DNA of 64,000 bases from Dyadobacter bucti (lineage in GTDB: Bacteria; Bacteroidota; Bacteroidia; Cytophagales; Spirosomataceae). Location of the stretch: the NCBI RefSeq assembly GCF_005869225.1, contig NZ_SWFP01000001.1, positions 744,001 to 808,000 on the forward strand, written 5' to 3'. The notes below the pieces were generated by a model. The model saw only the letters and a program-made list of their open reading frames with translations. It made no database searches and was not told the origin of the DNA. Positions 44,523 to 53,409 of the stretch are shown one piece after another. Position numbers and translations under genes: made by a program. The first letter of the stretch is position 1. Each line of letters starts with the position of its first letter.

Positions 44523-47500
44523 TTAAAATGACAATGAGATACCTGCCTGGAAAGATTTGTTGTTGGGGTACACACCGGAGTCCACACCTTTGTTGATCAG
44601 CGACTGTCCGTTCAAACTTACTTCGGGATCATAGCCAGTGTATTTGGTCCAGGTGAATGCATTCTGCGCGGAAACATAAACCCTTAATGAACTGATATTG
44701 ATCCTGGACAGCACCGATTTGGGGATTGTGTAGCCGAAAGAGATGTTTTTCAGACGGTAGTAGGTCGCATCTTCGATGAAGCGGTCCGAAATCGTGATCG
44801 CCGGATCCTGATAGGCCGCCTTCACATCGGTATTCGTATTTGTGGGTGTCCAGCGGTTCAGCAGAACGTCGGACCCGTTTACATAACCTGTCCCGAGTTC
44901 AAGGTTGGCGCGGTTTTCATTATAGAGTTTTCCGCCGATCGATGCCTGAAAAAACACGGTCAGATCGAAACCTTTGTAGTTGAATGTGTTGGTAAGACCA
45001 GTCGTAAAACCCGGCTGATTCGACACAACTACCCGGTCACCGGCCTGCGTGATCACGCCGTCTCCGTTGATATCCTTGTACTTCTGCCCGCCCGGATTTT
45101 TGTTTTGCTGGGGGGTCAGCGCTGCATCGCCCTGCTGGATAATGCCGTCTGTTTTATATACAATAAAAGAACCCAGCGGATAACCTACCTTGGCAATGGA
45201 CGGTGCGGAAATAACCGGAATGATCTGCTCCACCCCTTGTCCGAGGCTGAGAATCTTGTTGGTGTTTTTCGCCCAGATCAGAATGGTGTTCCATTTGAAT
45301 GCGCCGGTAGTATTCTGCGAATTTACATACAGCTCGATACCCTGGTTACTAACCTCTCCAATGTTCTGATATACCACGGAAGCCTGGCCGCCGTAAAAGT
45401 TGGAAAGCCCGGAAGTACCTGCTACTGTTCTGGTCAGCAAAAGATCTGTTGTTCTTTTGTAATAATAATCGGCGATGATGCTGATCCTGTTTTTAAACAG
45501 GCCCAGGTCTATCCCGCCATCAACCTGGAAGGTTTTTTCCCATCCCAAATTCGGGTTGGGAACTGTATTGGGCGCATATCCCGAAACAGTAGTATTCGAA
45601 AAATTGTACCGGAAATAGGCAAGCTGCGACAAAGACTGGTAAGGCGGTATGCTCTGGTTTCCGGTCGTTCCCGCGCTCAGCCGGAGTTTCAGCAGGCTTA
45701 TTTTTTTGAATTGCTGGAAAAACTTTTCGTTGTTGAGGTTCCAGCCAATTGCCGCTGACGGGAAGTATCCCCATTTTTTGCCTTCTCCGAAACGCGAGGA
45801 GCCGTCGGCCCGGAGCGTGAATGTGAACAGGTAACGGTCGTCAAAAATATAGTTGACCCTGCCCAGATACGATGCCAGTGCCCATTCGCTCGCCACCGAA
45901 CGCGGTGCTACGTTCGTAATACCGGTCGCAAGGTTATTGTATTCAAATGCATCTGTCGCAAATCCCGCGGCTTCGGCCACCGCACCTTTGGACTGGGATG
46001 TCTGGGCCGTGAAACCTACTACGGCATTCACACGGTTTTTATCGTCAATATCCTTGTCAAAACTTAAAGTGTTTTCGTTCAGCCAGTTGGTAGTGAAAAT
46101 CGAACCCACGATGGCGTTGCCGCTCAGCGCCTGGCCTTCTGCGGTTGTGCTGGGCAAATATCTGTTTTGTTTGTTCCCTACGACGTCGGCACCCACCAGC
46201 ACTTTGGCTTTAAGGCCTTCCAGGATGGTATATTCGCCCGAAATATTTCCGAGAAATCGATTGGTAATGGTCTCATTCAGCTGGTTGTAAAGCGAATTGA
46301 TCGGATTCTGCAAAGCTGATTCAAAAGGGCTGTTCACGACAAAGTTCCCGTTGTCCTGGTAGATCGGCAAAGCAGGCGGTGTCTGCAGTAAATTCCCGAC
46401 GATCGCGGCGGGGGCTACATTGGCCTTGGTATTGCTGGCATTGAGGCTGGTAAAAATCCGGAAGCGGTCATTATACTGGTGGTCGAGGTTGACCCTGGCC
46501 GAAAACCTTCTGAAATCGGTATTTTGCAGGATTCCGTTCTGTTTGAAGTAGTTACCCGAAATCGCAAGCCTGGTTTTATCCGACCCTGACAAAATGGATA
46601 AGTTATGGCTTTGCTGGGAAGCAGTCCGGAAAGCAGCATCCTGCCAGTCGGTGCCGGTGCCGGTGGTATCCAATGAATAACCTGCAATGTTGGGAATGGC
46701 GACGGTTTTACCGGAGTTGGCAGCTGCATCTTTTCTCAGTGCCCACCATTGTCCGGCATTCAGCAGCGGAATGGTGCGTATTACTTTCTGGGTTCCGTAA
46801 AACGCATCGTAGTTGATGGAAGATTTGTTTTTTGAACCGGTTTTGGTGGTGATGATCACAACACCGTTCGCGCCTCTTGACCCATAAATAGCTGTTGCCG
46901 AGGCATCTTTAAGCACATCAATATTTTCTATGTCAACTGTGCTGATGGACGACAGCGGATTGATTTTTGATCCGTTGGTAACACCCGCATCGTTCAGGTC
47001 GTAATCGTTATTGATCGGAAAACCGTCGATTACATACAGCGGGTCGCTTCCCGCCGTTATGGAATTGTTCCCCCTGATCTGCACGCTTACGCCGCCGCCC
47101 GGCTGCCCGGAAGTCTGCGTTACCACGGCCCCGGCCACGGAACCCTGAAGCAAACGTTCCACAGACGCTACGGGCTGACTTTTGATTTCCAGCGGAACCG
47201 ATGCCACCGAACCGGTTATGTCTTTTCGTTTTTGTTCACCATAACCTATTACCACCACTTCATCGAGCAAATTGGAGGTTTTCAGTACCACTTCAACCGC
47301 TTCTGTAGTAAGTTCATAGATTTCGATCTCCTGCTGCTGGAAACCTGTGACGTTGATCTGTATTGTAAAAGGAAACTGTTTTGCAGCGGGAATACTGAAG
47401 TTCCCATCGATGTCGGTCAGCGCATATTTGGAAGTGCCTTTTTCCACAACTGTGGCTCCCGGCAGACCCTGCCCCGATTCGTCCTTCACGATACCGGTAA

Positions 47501-47576
47501 TCACATCCTGTGCCATCACCAGGGAAGAAGTAAAGATAAGTGTACCCAATAACACAATCAGGTATAGGTTTTTCAT
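44523..47576 (-). CDS. SusC-like TonB-dependent transporter (sulfatase locus)
   Basis: 1017 aa from the Met at 47576 (MKNLYLIVLLGTL signal peptide, cleavage near VMAQD); the Met at 47582 is nearly as good, and the longer frame to 47621 has no leader-like start. A carboxypeptidase-regulatory-like domain (VITGIVKDESGQGLPGATVV) is followed by LLDEVVVIGYGEQKRKDI, the plug (YVIDGFPINND, VLKDASATAIYGSRG) and a barrel ending AGISLSF. No STN domain and no linked sigma/FecR genes. It begins the SusC-SusD-sulfatase unit. Confidence 0.95.
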   Translation of the reverse strand: MKNLYLIVLLGTLIFTSSLVMAQDVITGIVKDESGQGLPGATVVEKGTSKYALTDIDGNFSIPAAKQFPFTIQINVTGFQQQEIEIYELTTEAVEVVLKTSNLLDEVVVIGYGEQKRKDITGSVASVPLEIKSQPVASVERLLQGSVAGAVVTQTSGQPGGGVSVQIRGNNSITAGSDPLYVIDGFPINNDYDLNDAGVTNGSKINPLSSISTVDIENIDVLKDASATAIYGSRGANGVVIITTKTGSKNKSSINYDAFYGTQKVIRTIPLLNAGQWWALRKDAAANSGKTVAIPNIAGYSLDTTGTGTDWQDAAFRTASQQSHNLSILSGSDKTRLAISGNYFKQNGILQNTDFRRFSARVNLDHQYNDRFRIFTSLNASNTKANVAPAAIVGNLLQTPPALPIYQDNGNFVVNSPFESALQNPINSLYNQLNETITNRFLGNISGEYTILEGLKAKVLVGADVVGNKQNRYLPSTTAEGQALSGNAIVGSIFTTNWLNENTLSFDKDIDDKNRVNAVVGFTAQTSQSKGAVAEAAGFATDAFEYNNLATGITNVAPRSVASEWALASYLGRVNYIFDDRYLFTFTLRADGSSRFGEGKKWGYFPSAAIGWNLNNEKFFQQFKKISLLKLRLSAGTTGNQSIPPYQSLSQLAYFRYNFSNTTVSGYAPNTVPNPNLGWEKTFQVDGGIDLGLFKNRISIIADYYYKRTTDLLLTRTVAGTSGLSNFYGGQASVVYQNIGEVSNQGIELYVNSQNTTGAFKWNTILIWAKNTNKILSLGQGVEQIIPVISAPSIAKVGYPLGSFIVYKTDGIIQQGDAALTPQQNKNPGGQKYKDINGDGVITQAGDRVVVSNQPGFTTGLTNTFNYKGFDLTVFFQASIGGKLYNENRANLELGTGYVNGSDVLLNRWTPTNTNTDVKAAYQDPAITISDRFIEDATYYRLKNISFGYTIPKSVLSRINISSLRVYVSAQNAFTWTKYTGYDPEVSLNGQSLINKGVDSGVYPNNKSFQAGISLSF

Positions 47577-47700
47577 TCTCATTTGAATTAAATAATGGTT
47601 AGATAAAACACAGGGGCGCACCGGATACCATTTCCTGTGAAACGGTATCCTGTATACGATCCAAAATCCTGTTGAAAAAAACCGGAGGCCCGGCCGCAGG

Positions 47701-48768
47701 CTATCCAGCCGTGGATGTTTGCAGCGATTCTTCGGCTCTTACCTGCACAGGTACTTCGTCCCCGACCATCGGCCCGTCAGCAGAAAGCTCACTGCCCTCT
47801 TTTTTTGATTTAATGATCGGCCATAAAAACTGCGCGTACCATTCTTCTTCCTTATAGTGCTTGATACCGTAGGAAGACGGATATTTTCTGGTGATGATGC
47901 CGGTCCCGAAAATAATGTCCCATATAAAGAACATATTACCGAAATTACCTTTGTAGTTGCCTATGCCGTCGTCAGCGGTATCGGCATGGTGCGCATGATG
48001 GGTTGCAGGCGTGGAAATCAATCTTTCCAGTACCCAGCCGATCGGGTTCAGCCATTTGATCTGATAAAACGGCTTGTCCCAGGGAATGCTGGAATGTGCG
48101 CCGGTGGTAATCAGCGACTTGATCACTTTCACAAAAAGCGCTGCATAGCCCAGGCCCAGATAGGTAAGCGCCGCGGTGAGATAGGTTTGTGAGAAGAAAA
48201 TACTGTAAATGATATTCTGGCGGCTGGCCATGGCCATACCCATATAAGGTGCGCTATGGTGCGTCCGATGGAAACGCCAGAGCCAGGGCAGCTGATGATG
48301 GATGCGGTGGTACCAGTACTGCGTCAGATCGTCTGCTACGGCAATAATCGCAAAGGCCCACCAGAAAGGCACCCACGAAAACATGTCCTTCCCGCCTGGC
48401 AGCAGCTCCGGCAGTAACAGAAGACTGTAATAGGTAACCAGCGGACGGATGATGATCTTGGGAATTACAAAACAGGTGATGTCGAGCAGGCGCTCATTTT
48501 TTGTCCACTTGTTTTCGTAAAGCCCTGCCACAGCCTCAACCGCCCCGATCACCAGTACAATCACCGGCAAACCCCAGGAGCTCAGGTTTTTAAAAATCCC
48601 TTCCAGGAACCGGGGTACCTTAAACGGCAGCCCGCTGCTGCCTTCCCATGGCTTATAACCGGTGAGGTAAAAAGCCGTGAACATCAGGGCAATAGGTGTC
48701 AGATACAGAAAGACACTGATCGCCGCGTCGCGCTTGATCCTTTGCGCAAGATCCTGCTCTAGTTTCAT
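47701..48768 (-). CDS. Sterol desaturase / fatty acid hydroxylase family membrane enzyme
   Basis: 355 aa from the Met at 48768 (MKLEQDLAQRIK); the frame extends to 48819. Several membrane helices surround the di-iron histidine motifs HRIHH, HRTHH and HAHHADT, the hallmark of this family, which hydroxylates or desaturates lipids, sterols or carotenoids with O2. The substrate cannot be chosen from sequence. A 39-residue membrane protein is encoded 28 bp upstream on the same strand and may be a partner. It lies before, and in the same direction as, the SusC-SusD-sulfatase set, with a gap of 124 bp. Confidence 0.9.
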   Translation of the reverse strand: MKLEQDLAQRIKRDAAISVFLYLTPIALMFTAFYLTGYKPWEGSSGLPFKVPRFLEGIFKNLSSWGLPVIVLVIGAVEAVAGLYENKWTKNERLLDITCFVIPKIIIRPLVTYYSLLLLPELLPGGKDMFSWVPFWWAFAIIAVADDLTQYWYHRIHHQLPWLWRFHRTHHSAPYMGMAMASRQNIIYSIFFSQTYLTAALTYLGLGYAALFVKVIKSLITTGAHSSIPWDKPFYQIKWLNPIGWVLERLISTPATHHAHHADTADDGIGNYKGNFGNMFFIWDIIFGTGIITRKYPSSYGIKHYKEEEWYAQFLWPIIKSKKEGSELSADGPMVGDEVPVQVRAEESLQTSTAG

Positions 48769-48796
48769 AAAAGTTAAGAGATAATTGGATGATTGG

Positions 48797-48916
48797 TTAC
48801 CTGAGAATATTGAATGCAATCCATATCCCGCCGGCTATCAGCGCGAGCGGAACGAGCGTCAGCAAAATACCGACTGCAATTTTTTTAACGAGGAGCAAAA
48901 CATCGGCAGACGTCAT
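48797..48916 (-). CDS. Very small single-helix membrane protein, 39 aa
   Basis: ATG at 48914-48916 (minus strand) to TAA at 48797-48799. The peptide starts MTSADVLLLVKKIAVG and ends GIWIAFNILR, with one hydrophobic helix of about 20 residues and basic residues at both ends. It precedes the sterol-desaturase-like gene on the same strand by 28 bp. No family recognised. It could be a small subunit of that enzyme or an unrelated small membrane protein. It is the only reading of this stretch that makes protein sense; the longer plus-strand frame here does not. Confidence 0.55.
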   Translation of the reverse strand: MTSADVLLLVKKIAVGILLTLVPLALIAGGIWIAFNILR

Positions 48917-49311
48917 GACAGTACATGTTTGTTATAAAAAGAAATTTGAATTACAAAAGGTACCCGGCAATTGCCAGGTCAGTAAAAAGAAAGCCTTCTT
49001 TGCTGCTTGCTGTGGCCGACAAACATGCGCCCGCCACGACGGGAACATTCGTTACAAAAAGTTCGCTTTCCTAAGGCCGGGTGGTTCAGCCTATAAGTCT
49101 ATAAAATAGATAGACAAAGTAAAGTTTTTAAAATAACAGAAGCAAATAAAATCTGAATTATTCGCAATATCCTGCCCCATTTGGCCACAAGTCTGCTTTA
49201 AATGTAGGTTGATCCCGGAAATTTATTATTTTTGGCAGACAGTGGGAATGAAGACGATCGTTTCAAAACCGTTCATTCCTGTTTAAACTCAACTGACCTT
49301 TTAGTTACTTA
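48917..49311. other. 395 bp divergent intergenic region
   Basis: A/T-rich spacer between the small membrane protein (minus) and the 425 aa membrane protein (plus). It contains a perfect 10 bp palindrome GGCAATTGCC at 48966-48975 flanked by ACC/GGT, a TATTTTTG at 49227-49234 that fits the Bacteroidota -7 consensus for the plus-strand gene, and an 8 bp inverted repeat GGAATGAA/TTCATTCC (49245-49252 with 49272-49279) just after that box, in the likely 5' leader. No gene seen. Confidence 0.5.
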
Positions 49312-50589
49312 ATGGCTGATTCCCTTTCGTTTCGCTCGACGGATAAACCCGTATTAGAGAATAAAAGAGAAAGAAATCCAGGATTTGCAGGAAGAAAATT
49401 TGCCGGTTTTGACCAGAAAAGCTTTGACGGTTATCATGGCACCCGCCTGCAGGTATTGGTTATCGCCCTCTTAGCGTCGGCAGTTGTAGCGCTGTTCACC
49501 TATCCCAAGTACCTGGAACTGCTTCTCGACCCGAAACTGGCTGAACGATATTCTTACTTTTTTCATAAAATAGACTTCCCGCTCAGCCCGGTGCATACGC
49601 TCCTGGAACAACACGCCTCCAAGATCGACTTCCGGCTTACCATACCGTTACTGGCAAGACTGCTCAATGTTTCAGGAAACGATCACAGTATTATTTTAAT
49701 CTATCTGATCCAGTCGGCTCTGCTCATTCCGTTTTTTTATGTGCTGATCCAGTTCCTGAGAAGATACATGACCAATACCTCGGTACTGTTCTTTGTCATC
49801 GGAAGTGCTTCGGTGTACCTTTGCAAAGCCTTTATCTGGGATTACGACTTTTGGTTCGACGGCTACGCTTACTTTTTTCTGCTGCTCGGCATGTACTTTC
49901 AAAGCCGGTCAGCCATATTCCTGACACTCCAGCTTGCCTGCTGGACAGACGAACGGGCAGTAGTCGCCTTGTCTTCGATCTATCTGTTTCATCTGCTGGC
50001 CGAGAACAAATTTGATGTACGCTCACTGGGCCAGATCTTCGGGGGGCTTTCATTCAGGAACAAATCCTCTGTCGTGCTGCTGGCTGGCATTGTTTACCTG
50101 ATCGGCCGGCAAGTCCTTTCTCAGAAGTTCGGCCTGCAGACACCCACAGGCGAAGGCTCGGGTGTGCAGCTCAGCCTGATCCCCTACCAGCTGAAACACC
50201 GGCTTTCCGGTATTTTCCTCACATTTGAGGGATTGTGGCTGATCTTTATTTTATGCCTGAGTATGCTGGTCAAAAGGCGGAACCTGTTTCTGGCCAGCAT
50301 CCTTTGTGTGATCCTGACAGTCCATCTTATTATCGCATACAGCGTTTATGACATTTCAAGAAGCATCACTTACACATTTCCTCTGATCATTATTTCGGCA
50401 ATTCTGGTGGCGGAATACAGGTTCCCCTACCAGCAATATCTGCACCAGCTCGCAGCACTTTTATGCGTGCTGATCCCCACCCAGTTCCTCATTTTCTTCC
50501 TCAGGCAGATCCCCTGGACCATTGCCAGCTTTTCCGAGCTGAAACCGATCGCAAAGGCTGTCTGCGCTACTCTCAATATACATTTATAG
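49312..50589 (+). CDS. Polytopic membrane protein of unknown function
   Basis: 425 aa. A polar N-terminal about 45 residues is followed by about nine hydrophobic segments (VLVIALLASAVVALFTY near 50; IILIYLIQSALLIPFFYVL; VLFFVIGSASVYLCKAFI; further ones to 410). A charged loop KIDFPLSPVHTLLEQHASKIDFR lies between the first two. The pattern resembles polytopic glycosyltransferase-like or mannosyltransferase-like proteins, but no catalytic motif was identified. It is a single gene between divergent and convergent neighbours. Confidence 0.75.
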   Translation: MADSLSFRSTDKPVLENKRERNPGFAGRKFAGFDQKSFDGYHGTRLQVLVIALLASAVVALFTYPKYLELLLDPKLAERYSYFFHKIDFPLSPVHTLLEQHASKIDFRLTIPLLARLLNVSGNDHSIILIYLIQSALLIPFFYVLIQFLRRYMTNTSVLFFVIGSASVYLCKAFIWDYDFWFDGYAYFFLLLGMYFQSRSAIFLTLQLACWTDERAVVALSSIYLFHLLAENKFDVRSLGQIFGGLSFRNKSSVVLLAGIVYLIGRQVLSQKFGLQTPTGEGSGVQLSLIPYQLKHRLSGIFLTFEGLWLIFILCLSMLVKRRNLFLASILCVILTVHLIIAYSVYDISRSITYTFPLIIISAILVAEYRFPYQQYLHQLAALLCVLIPTQFLIFFLRQIPWTIASFSELKPIAKAVCATLNIHL

Positions 50590-50624
50590 ACTGGCAAGTC
50601 CAATTCACGATCAATAAATGAAAC

Positions 50625-51413
50625 TCATCCCAGGCCTGGCAATTTCAGTCCCGATCCTTTCAGGGCCTCCATGATTTTCTGCTGGATCTTCATTTTTGTA
50701 TCTACAAAGCCGTGCGCATCAACCCAGACATTGATCATGACCTTGTAACCATCCGGTTCCAATGATGAAATCCCGATCCTGTTTTCATACGCACGCGCCG
50801 CGTCTGCTGCATTTTCGATGATCGGGGCCATCGTATTTCTTACCGTTTCGAAATCGATGCTGTTGTTGAATTTTAGCTCAATATCGAGTCTTCTGGTCCC
50901 CAAACCGCTGGTATTGATGATCACTTCATTGGAAAGCTTGCTATTGGGAATGATCACCATTCTGTTGTCAAAAGTGGTGACGATGGTATGAAAAATCTTG
51001 ATCGCAGTCACAGTGCCTTCCTGTCCCTGGGCGAGTATATTGTCACCTGCCTGAAAGGGTTTGAGCAACAGGATCAGGATCCCGCTGGTGAAATTCTGCA
51101 AAGTACCGGAGAGCGCCAGACCTGCTGCCACGCCGATCGCACCGATCAGGGCGGCGAAGATAGTCATCTGGATACCAATGATCTGCATGGCCGAAACGAT
51201 CAGCAGAATCCTCAGCACAACTACGGTAAGGCTTAGTAGAAATGGTGTTAACGAAGGGTCTACCTCTTTTTTGAACAAATGCCCGTTCATCCATTTGGCA
51301 AGTATTTTGATCAGCCAGAACCCGATTAATAAAACGCCCACTCCCAGCAGTAATGAAGGACCCTTGTCAAGAATCCAGGAATAAGCCTTGTCATAAAATT
51401 CGTCAATCCTCAT
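50625..51413 (-). CDS. MscS-type small mechanosensitive channel
   Basis: 262 aa. Three membrane helices: LLLGVGVLLIGFWLIKILA, a second around 55-85, and the pore helix IGAIGVAAGLALSGTLQNFTSGI with the Gly/Ala packing pattern of MscS TM3. A cytoplasmic beta domain follows (LLKPFQAGDNI, VIIPNSKLSNEVIIN). It releases solutes on osmotic downshift. Length and layout match minimal MscS. Monocistronic, divergent from the second sigma-factor gene. Confidence 0.93.
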   Translation of the reverse strand: MRIDEFYDKAYSWILDKGPSLLLGVGVLLIGFWLIKILAKWMNGHLFKKEVDPSLTPFLLSLTVVVLRILLIVSAMQIIGIQMTIFAALIGAIGVAAGLALSGTLQNFTSGILILLLKPFQAGDNILAQGQEGTVTAIKIFHTIVTTFDNRMVIIPNSKLSNEVIINTSGLGTRRLDIELKFNNSIDFETVRNTMAPIIENAADAARAYENRIGISSLEPDGYKVMINVWVDAHGFVDTKMKIQQKIMEALKGSGLKLPGLG

Positions 51414-51587
51414 TGTAAGCTACATTTGATGTCGGTAGCTCGCGGTAAAAATTCGTACCAGGATGATTGTAATGGGTTCCTCTGTCTTTCTTAAATTGAT
51501 ACATTAACAAATTGTAAAAAACCTTTAATTGGAGAATTTATTGTTTAATTTGCATCGGGAGCATACTGAGGCTCCTGTTTGCGGCCT

Positions 51588-52142
51588 GTGAAAAACTCTT
51601 CAGATAATCAGCTGTTCACGAAGATCGTATCAGAAAGTAGCATGCCTGCCTTCGTGGAGCTTTTTGATAGGTACTGGCAAAAATTATTCACCACAGCTTA
51701 TGCTCGTCTCGAAAGTGAGGACGATGCCAAAGATTGCGTCCAGGAAGTTTTCATTACGATCTGGACAAAAAAAGACCATCTGAGTATCCCGCTTTCCGTA
51801 CCTGCCTACCTTTTTACAGCCGTCAGAAACCGGGTTTTCAACGTCATCCATGCGCGGCTCACACAGCAGCAGCATTTACTCTCCTATATCAGCGAAGTTG
51901 ATACCTTCCAGGGCAGCAGCCAGGACGGCGGGGTCGACGAGCTTTTAATGGTCATCGAAACTGAAATTGCCCTGATGCCCGAACAAATGAGAAAAATATA
52001 CCTGCTGAGCCGGGAAGAAAACATGTCGGGCCAGCAAATTGCGGATCATTTGTCCATTTCCCACCAAACCGTGCGCAACCAGATCAGCACCGCGCTCAAA
52101 CGGATCAAAGATCGTGTGGTACGGTATCAGACCGGCGGTTAA
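51588..52142 (+). CDS. ECF RNA polymerase sigma-70 factor (second unit)
   Basis: 184 aa from the GTG at 51588; the frame could also open at the TTG at 51579. Region 2: FVELFDRYWQKLFTTAYARL and CVQEVFITIWTKKD; region 4: LMPEQMRKIYLLSREENMSGQQI and ISHQTVRNQISTALKRIKD. It heads the unit sigma-FecR-SusC(STN)-SusD at 51.6-58.8 kb and should be held inactive by the FecR encoded 77 bp downstream. Confidence 0.93.
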   Translation: MKNSSDNQLFTKIVSESSMPAFVELFDRYWQKLFTTAYARLESEDDAKDCVQEVFITIWTKKDHLSIPLSVPAYLFTAVRNRVFNVIHARLTQQQHLLSYISEVDTFQGSSQDGGVDELLMVIETEIALMPEQMRKIYLLSREENMSGQQIADHLSISHQTVRNQISTALKRIKDRVVRYQTGG

Positions 52143-52219
52143 ATTTTTTCATACAATTTTACAATTCGTCTGGTACAAACGCTTTTCCCGATTGTCATAG
52201 AAATAAACGGGACAAAAAA

Positions 52220-53245
52220 GTGGGAACAGAACGACTGGCATTACTTCTTGAAAAATTCAGGGACGGAATATGCACCAGCGAGGAGCTGGAAGAACTCGAC
52301 GCCTGGTTCGACCGGTTTGCCGACAGGGAAGACGAACTTAAAAACCTGCTGGCCAATGATCCGGAAGAAAGAAGGCGGCTCAAAACAGACATAACATCAG
52401 GCATAAAAGAACATATCGTCCACTTCGGCGAAAACGGAAATGCCGGTGACCGAAGAATCCGGAAACGCATTTGGTGGCAGGCTGCGGCAGTTTTTCTGTT
52501 GCTGCTCCTGGCTGGCGGGATCTGGTGGAAACGGTCCGATACAGTCATACCGGCTTATGCAACCACCAAAACTGCGCAAAAACAATTATCCAGAGTCGTC
52601 CTCCCGGACAGCTCCGTTGTCTGGCTCAAAGAGGACAGCGAACTGAAGTACCAAAAGAAATCCGATGGGCAGACGCGGGACGTTTTTCTGAGCGGAGAAG
52701 CGTTTTTTTCCGTCACCAGAAACGAGGAAAAACCTTTCATCGTGCACACGTCGGATCTGACGATCAAGGTACTGGGCACCTCGTTCAATGTACGGTCCTA
52801 CCGGAACGATCAGACTGTTGAAACTACGCTCGTACATGGAAAGGTAGCGATCAAAAAAAACAAAGACCGGAAAGACGAACCGGAATATGTGGTGCTATCT
52901 CCAAACCAGCGGGCTACCTACTCGAAGAAATTCAAAACAATGGACATCAACAGACTAGTCGATGCCCGGGAAATTGCCGTATTAAACATGCCTGAAAGAG
53001 AAAGCGTCAGCATGGTATTCGATGAGCTGCCTTTCACGGAAGTACTTTCCCGTCTGGAAAACAGATTCAGCATCAACATCCATATTGAAAACCGTAAAAA
53101 GCTGACCTGCACTTTTACGGCAGATTTCGAAAAGGAAAGCCTGCCCGAAATCCTCGACCTGATCGCCGCGTCCCACAGGATTACTTACACGGTAAAAGGG
53201 GACGATGTGTTCATCAGAGGTGATGTTTGTGCGAAATCCCTTTGA
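52220..53245 (+). CDS. FecR-family anti-sigma factor (second unit)
   Basis: 341 aa with a GTG start. A cytoplasmic N-terminal segment (about 1-85) is followed by a membrane helix WWQAAAVFLLLLLAGGIWW. The periplasmic FecR domain has VVWLKEDSELKYQ, FLSGEAFFSVTRNEEKPFIV and IKVLGTSFNVRS. The C-terminal domain (LPFTEVLSRLENRFSINIHI; CTFTADFEKESLPEILDLI) parallels the first unit's FecR closely. Role: receives the signal from the STN domain of the downstream SusC and controls the sigma factor. Confidence 0.94.
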   Translation: MGTERLALLLEKFRDGICTSEELEELDAWFDRFADREDELKNLLANDPEERRRLKTDITSGIKEHIVHFGENGNAGDRRIRKRIWWQAAAVFLLLLLAGGIWWKRSDTVIPAYATTKTAQKQLSRVVLPDSSVVWLKEDSELKYQKKSDGQTRDVFLSGEAFFSVTRNEEKPFIVHTSDLTIKVLGTSFNVRSYRNDQTVETTLVHGKVAIKKNKDRKDEPEYVVLSPNQRATYSKKFKTMDINRLVDAREIAVLNMPERESVSMVFDELPFTEVLSRLENRFSINIHIENRKKLTCTFTADFEKESLPEILDLIAASHRITYTVKGDDVFIRGDVCAKSL

Positions 53246-53309
53246 ATTTAATAACTATCCATGAACCCTAAAAAAAGAATCAGTCTATGAAGAAAACAGA
53301 CTTTTAAAT

Positions 53310-53347
53310 AAAAAAACGCCGGAAGTGCTACCAACACCTCTGGCGTT
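53310..53347 (+). promoter_or_regulatory. Hairpin between fecR and susC, copy 2
   Basis: An A-run (53310-53316) leads into AACGCCGGAAGTG (53315-53327), loop CTACCAA, and CACCTCTGGCGTT (53335-53347); 11 of 13 positions pair, with the rest near-pairs. It ends 62 bases before the susC ATG at 53410. It is the counterpart of the minus-strand element at 38594-38628. It lacks a T-tail in the reading direction, so it is not a standard terminator for this operon. Confidence 0.65.
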
Positions 53348-53409
53348 AAGCATATGCCGGGAGAGGCAGCTGCTTTCGTTTTTCGTTCTATCAAAAAACT
53401 TTTAAATGT

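Noticed and set aside
47623..47650. 7 bp inverted repeat GGATACC/GGTATCC ahead of the sulfatase-locus SusC gene
   Set aside because: The stem is short with a 14 nt loop, does not share the TACCA loop layout of the other two SusC leaders, and is compatible with chance.
48789..49109. 106-residue plus-strand frame upstream of the desaturase gene
   Set aside because: Its composition is irregular and it opposes a more convincing 39-residue membrane protein frame on the minus strand.
53310..53347. Ordinary terminator of the fecR gene
   Set aside because: There is no T-tail after the stem on the coding strand, and the same layout recurs at the same distance before the other STN-type susC.
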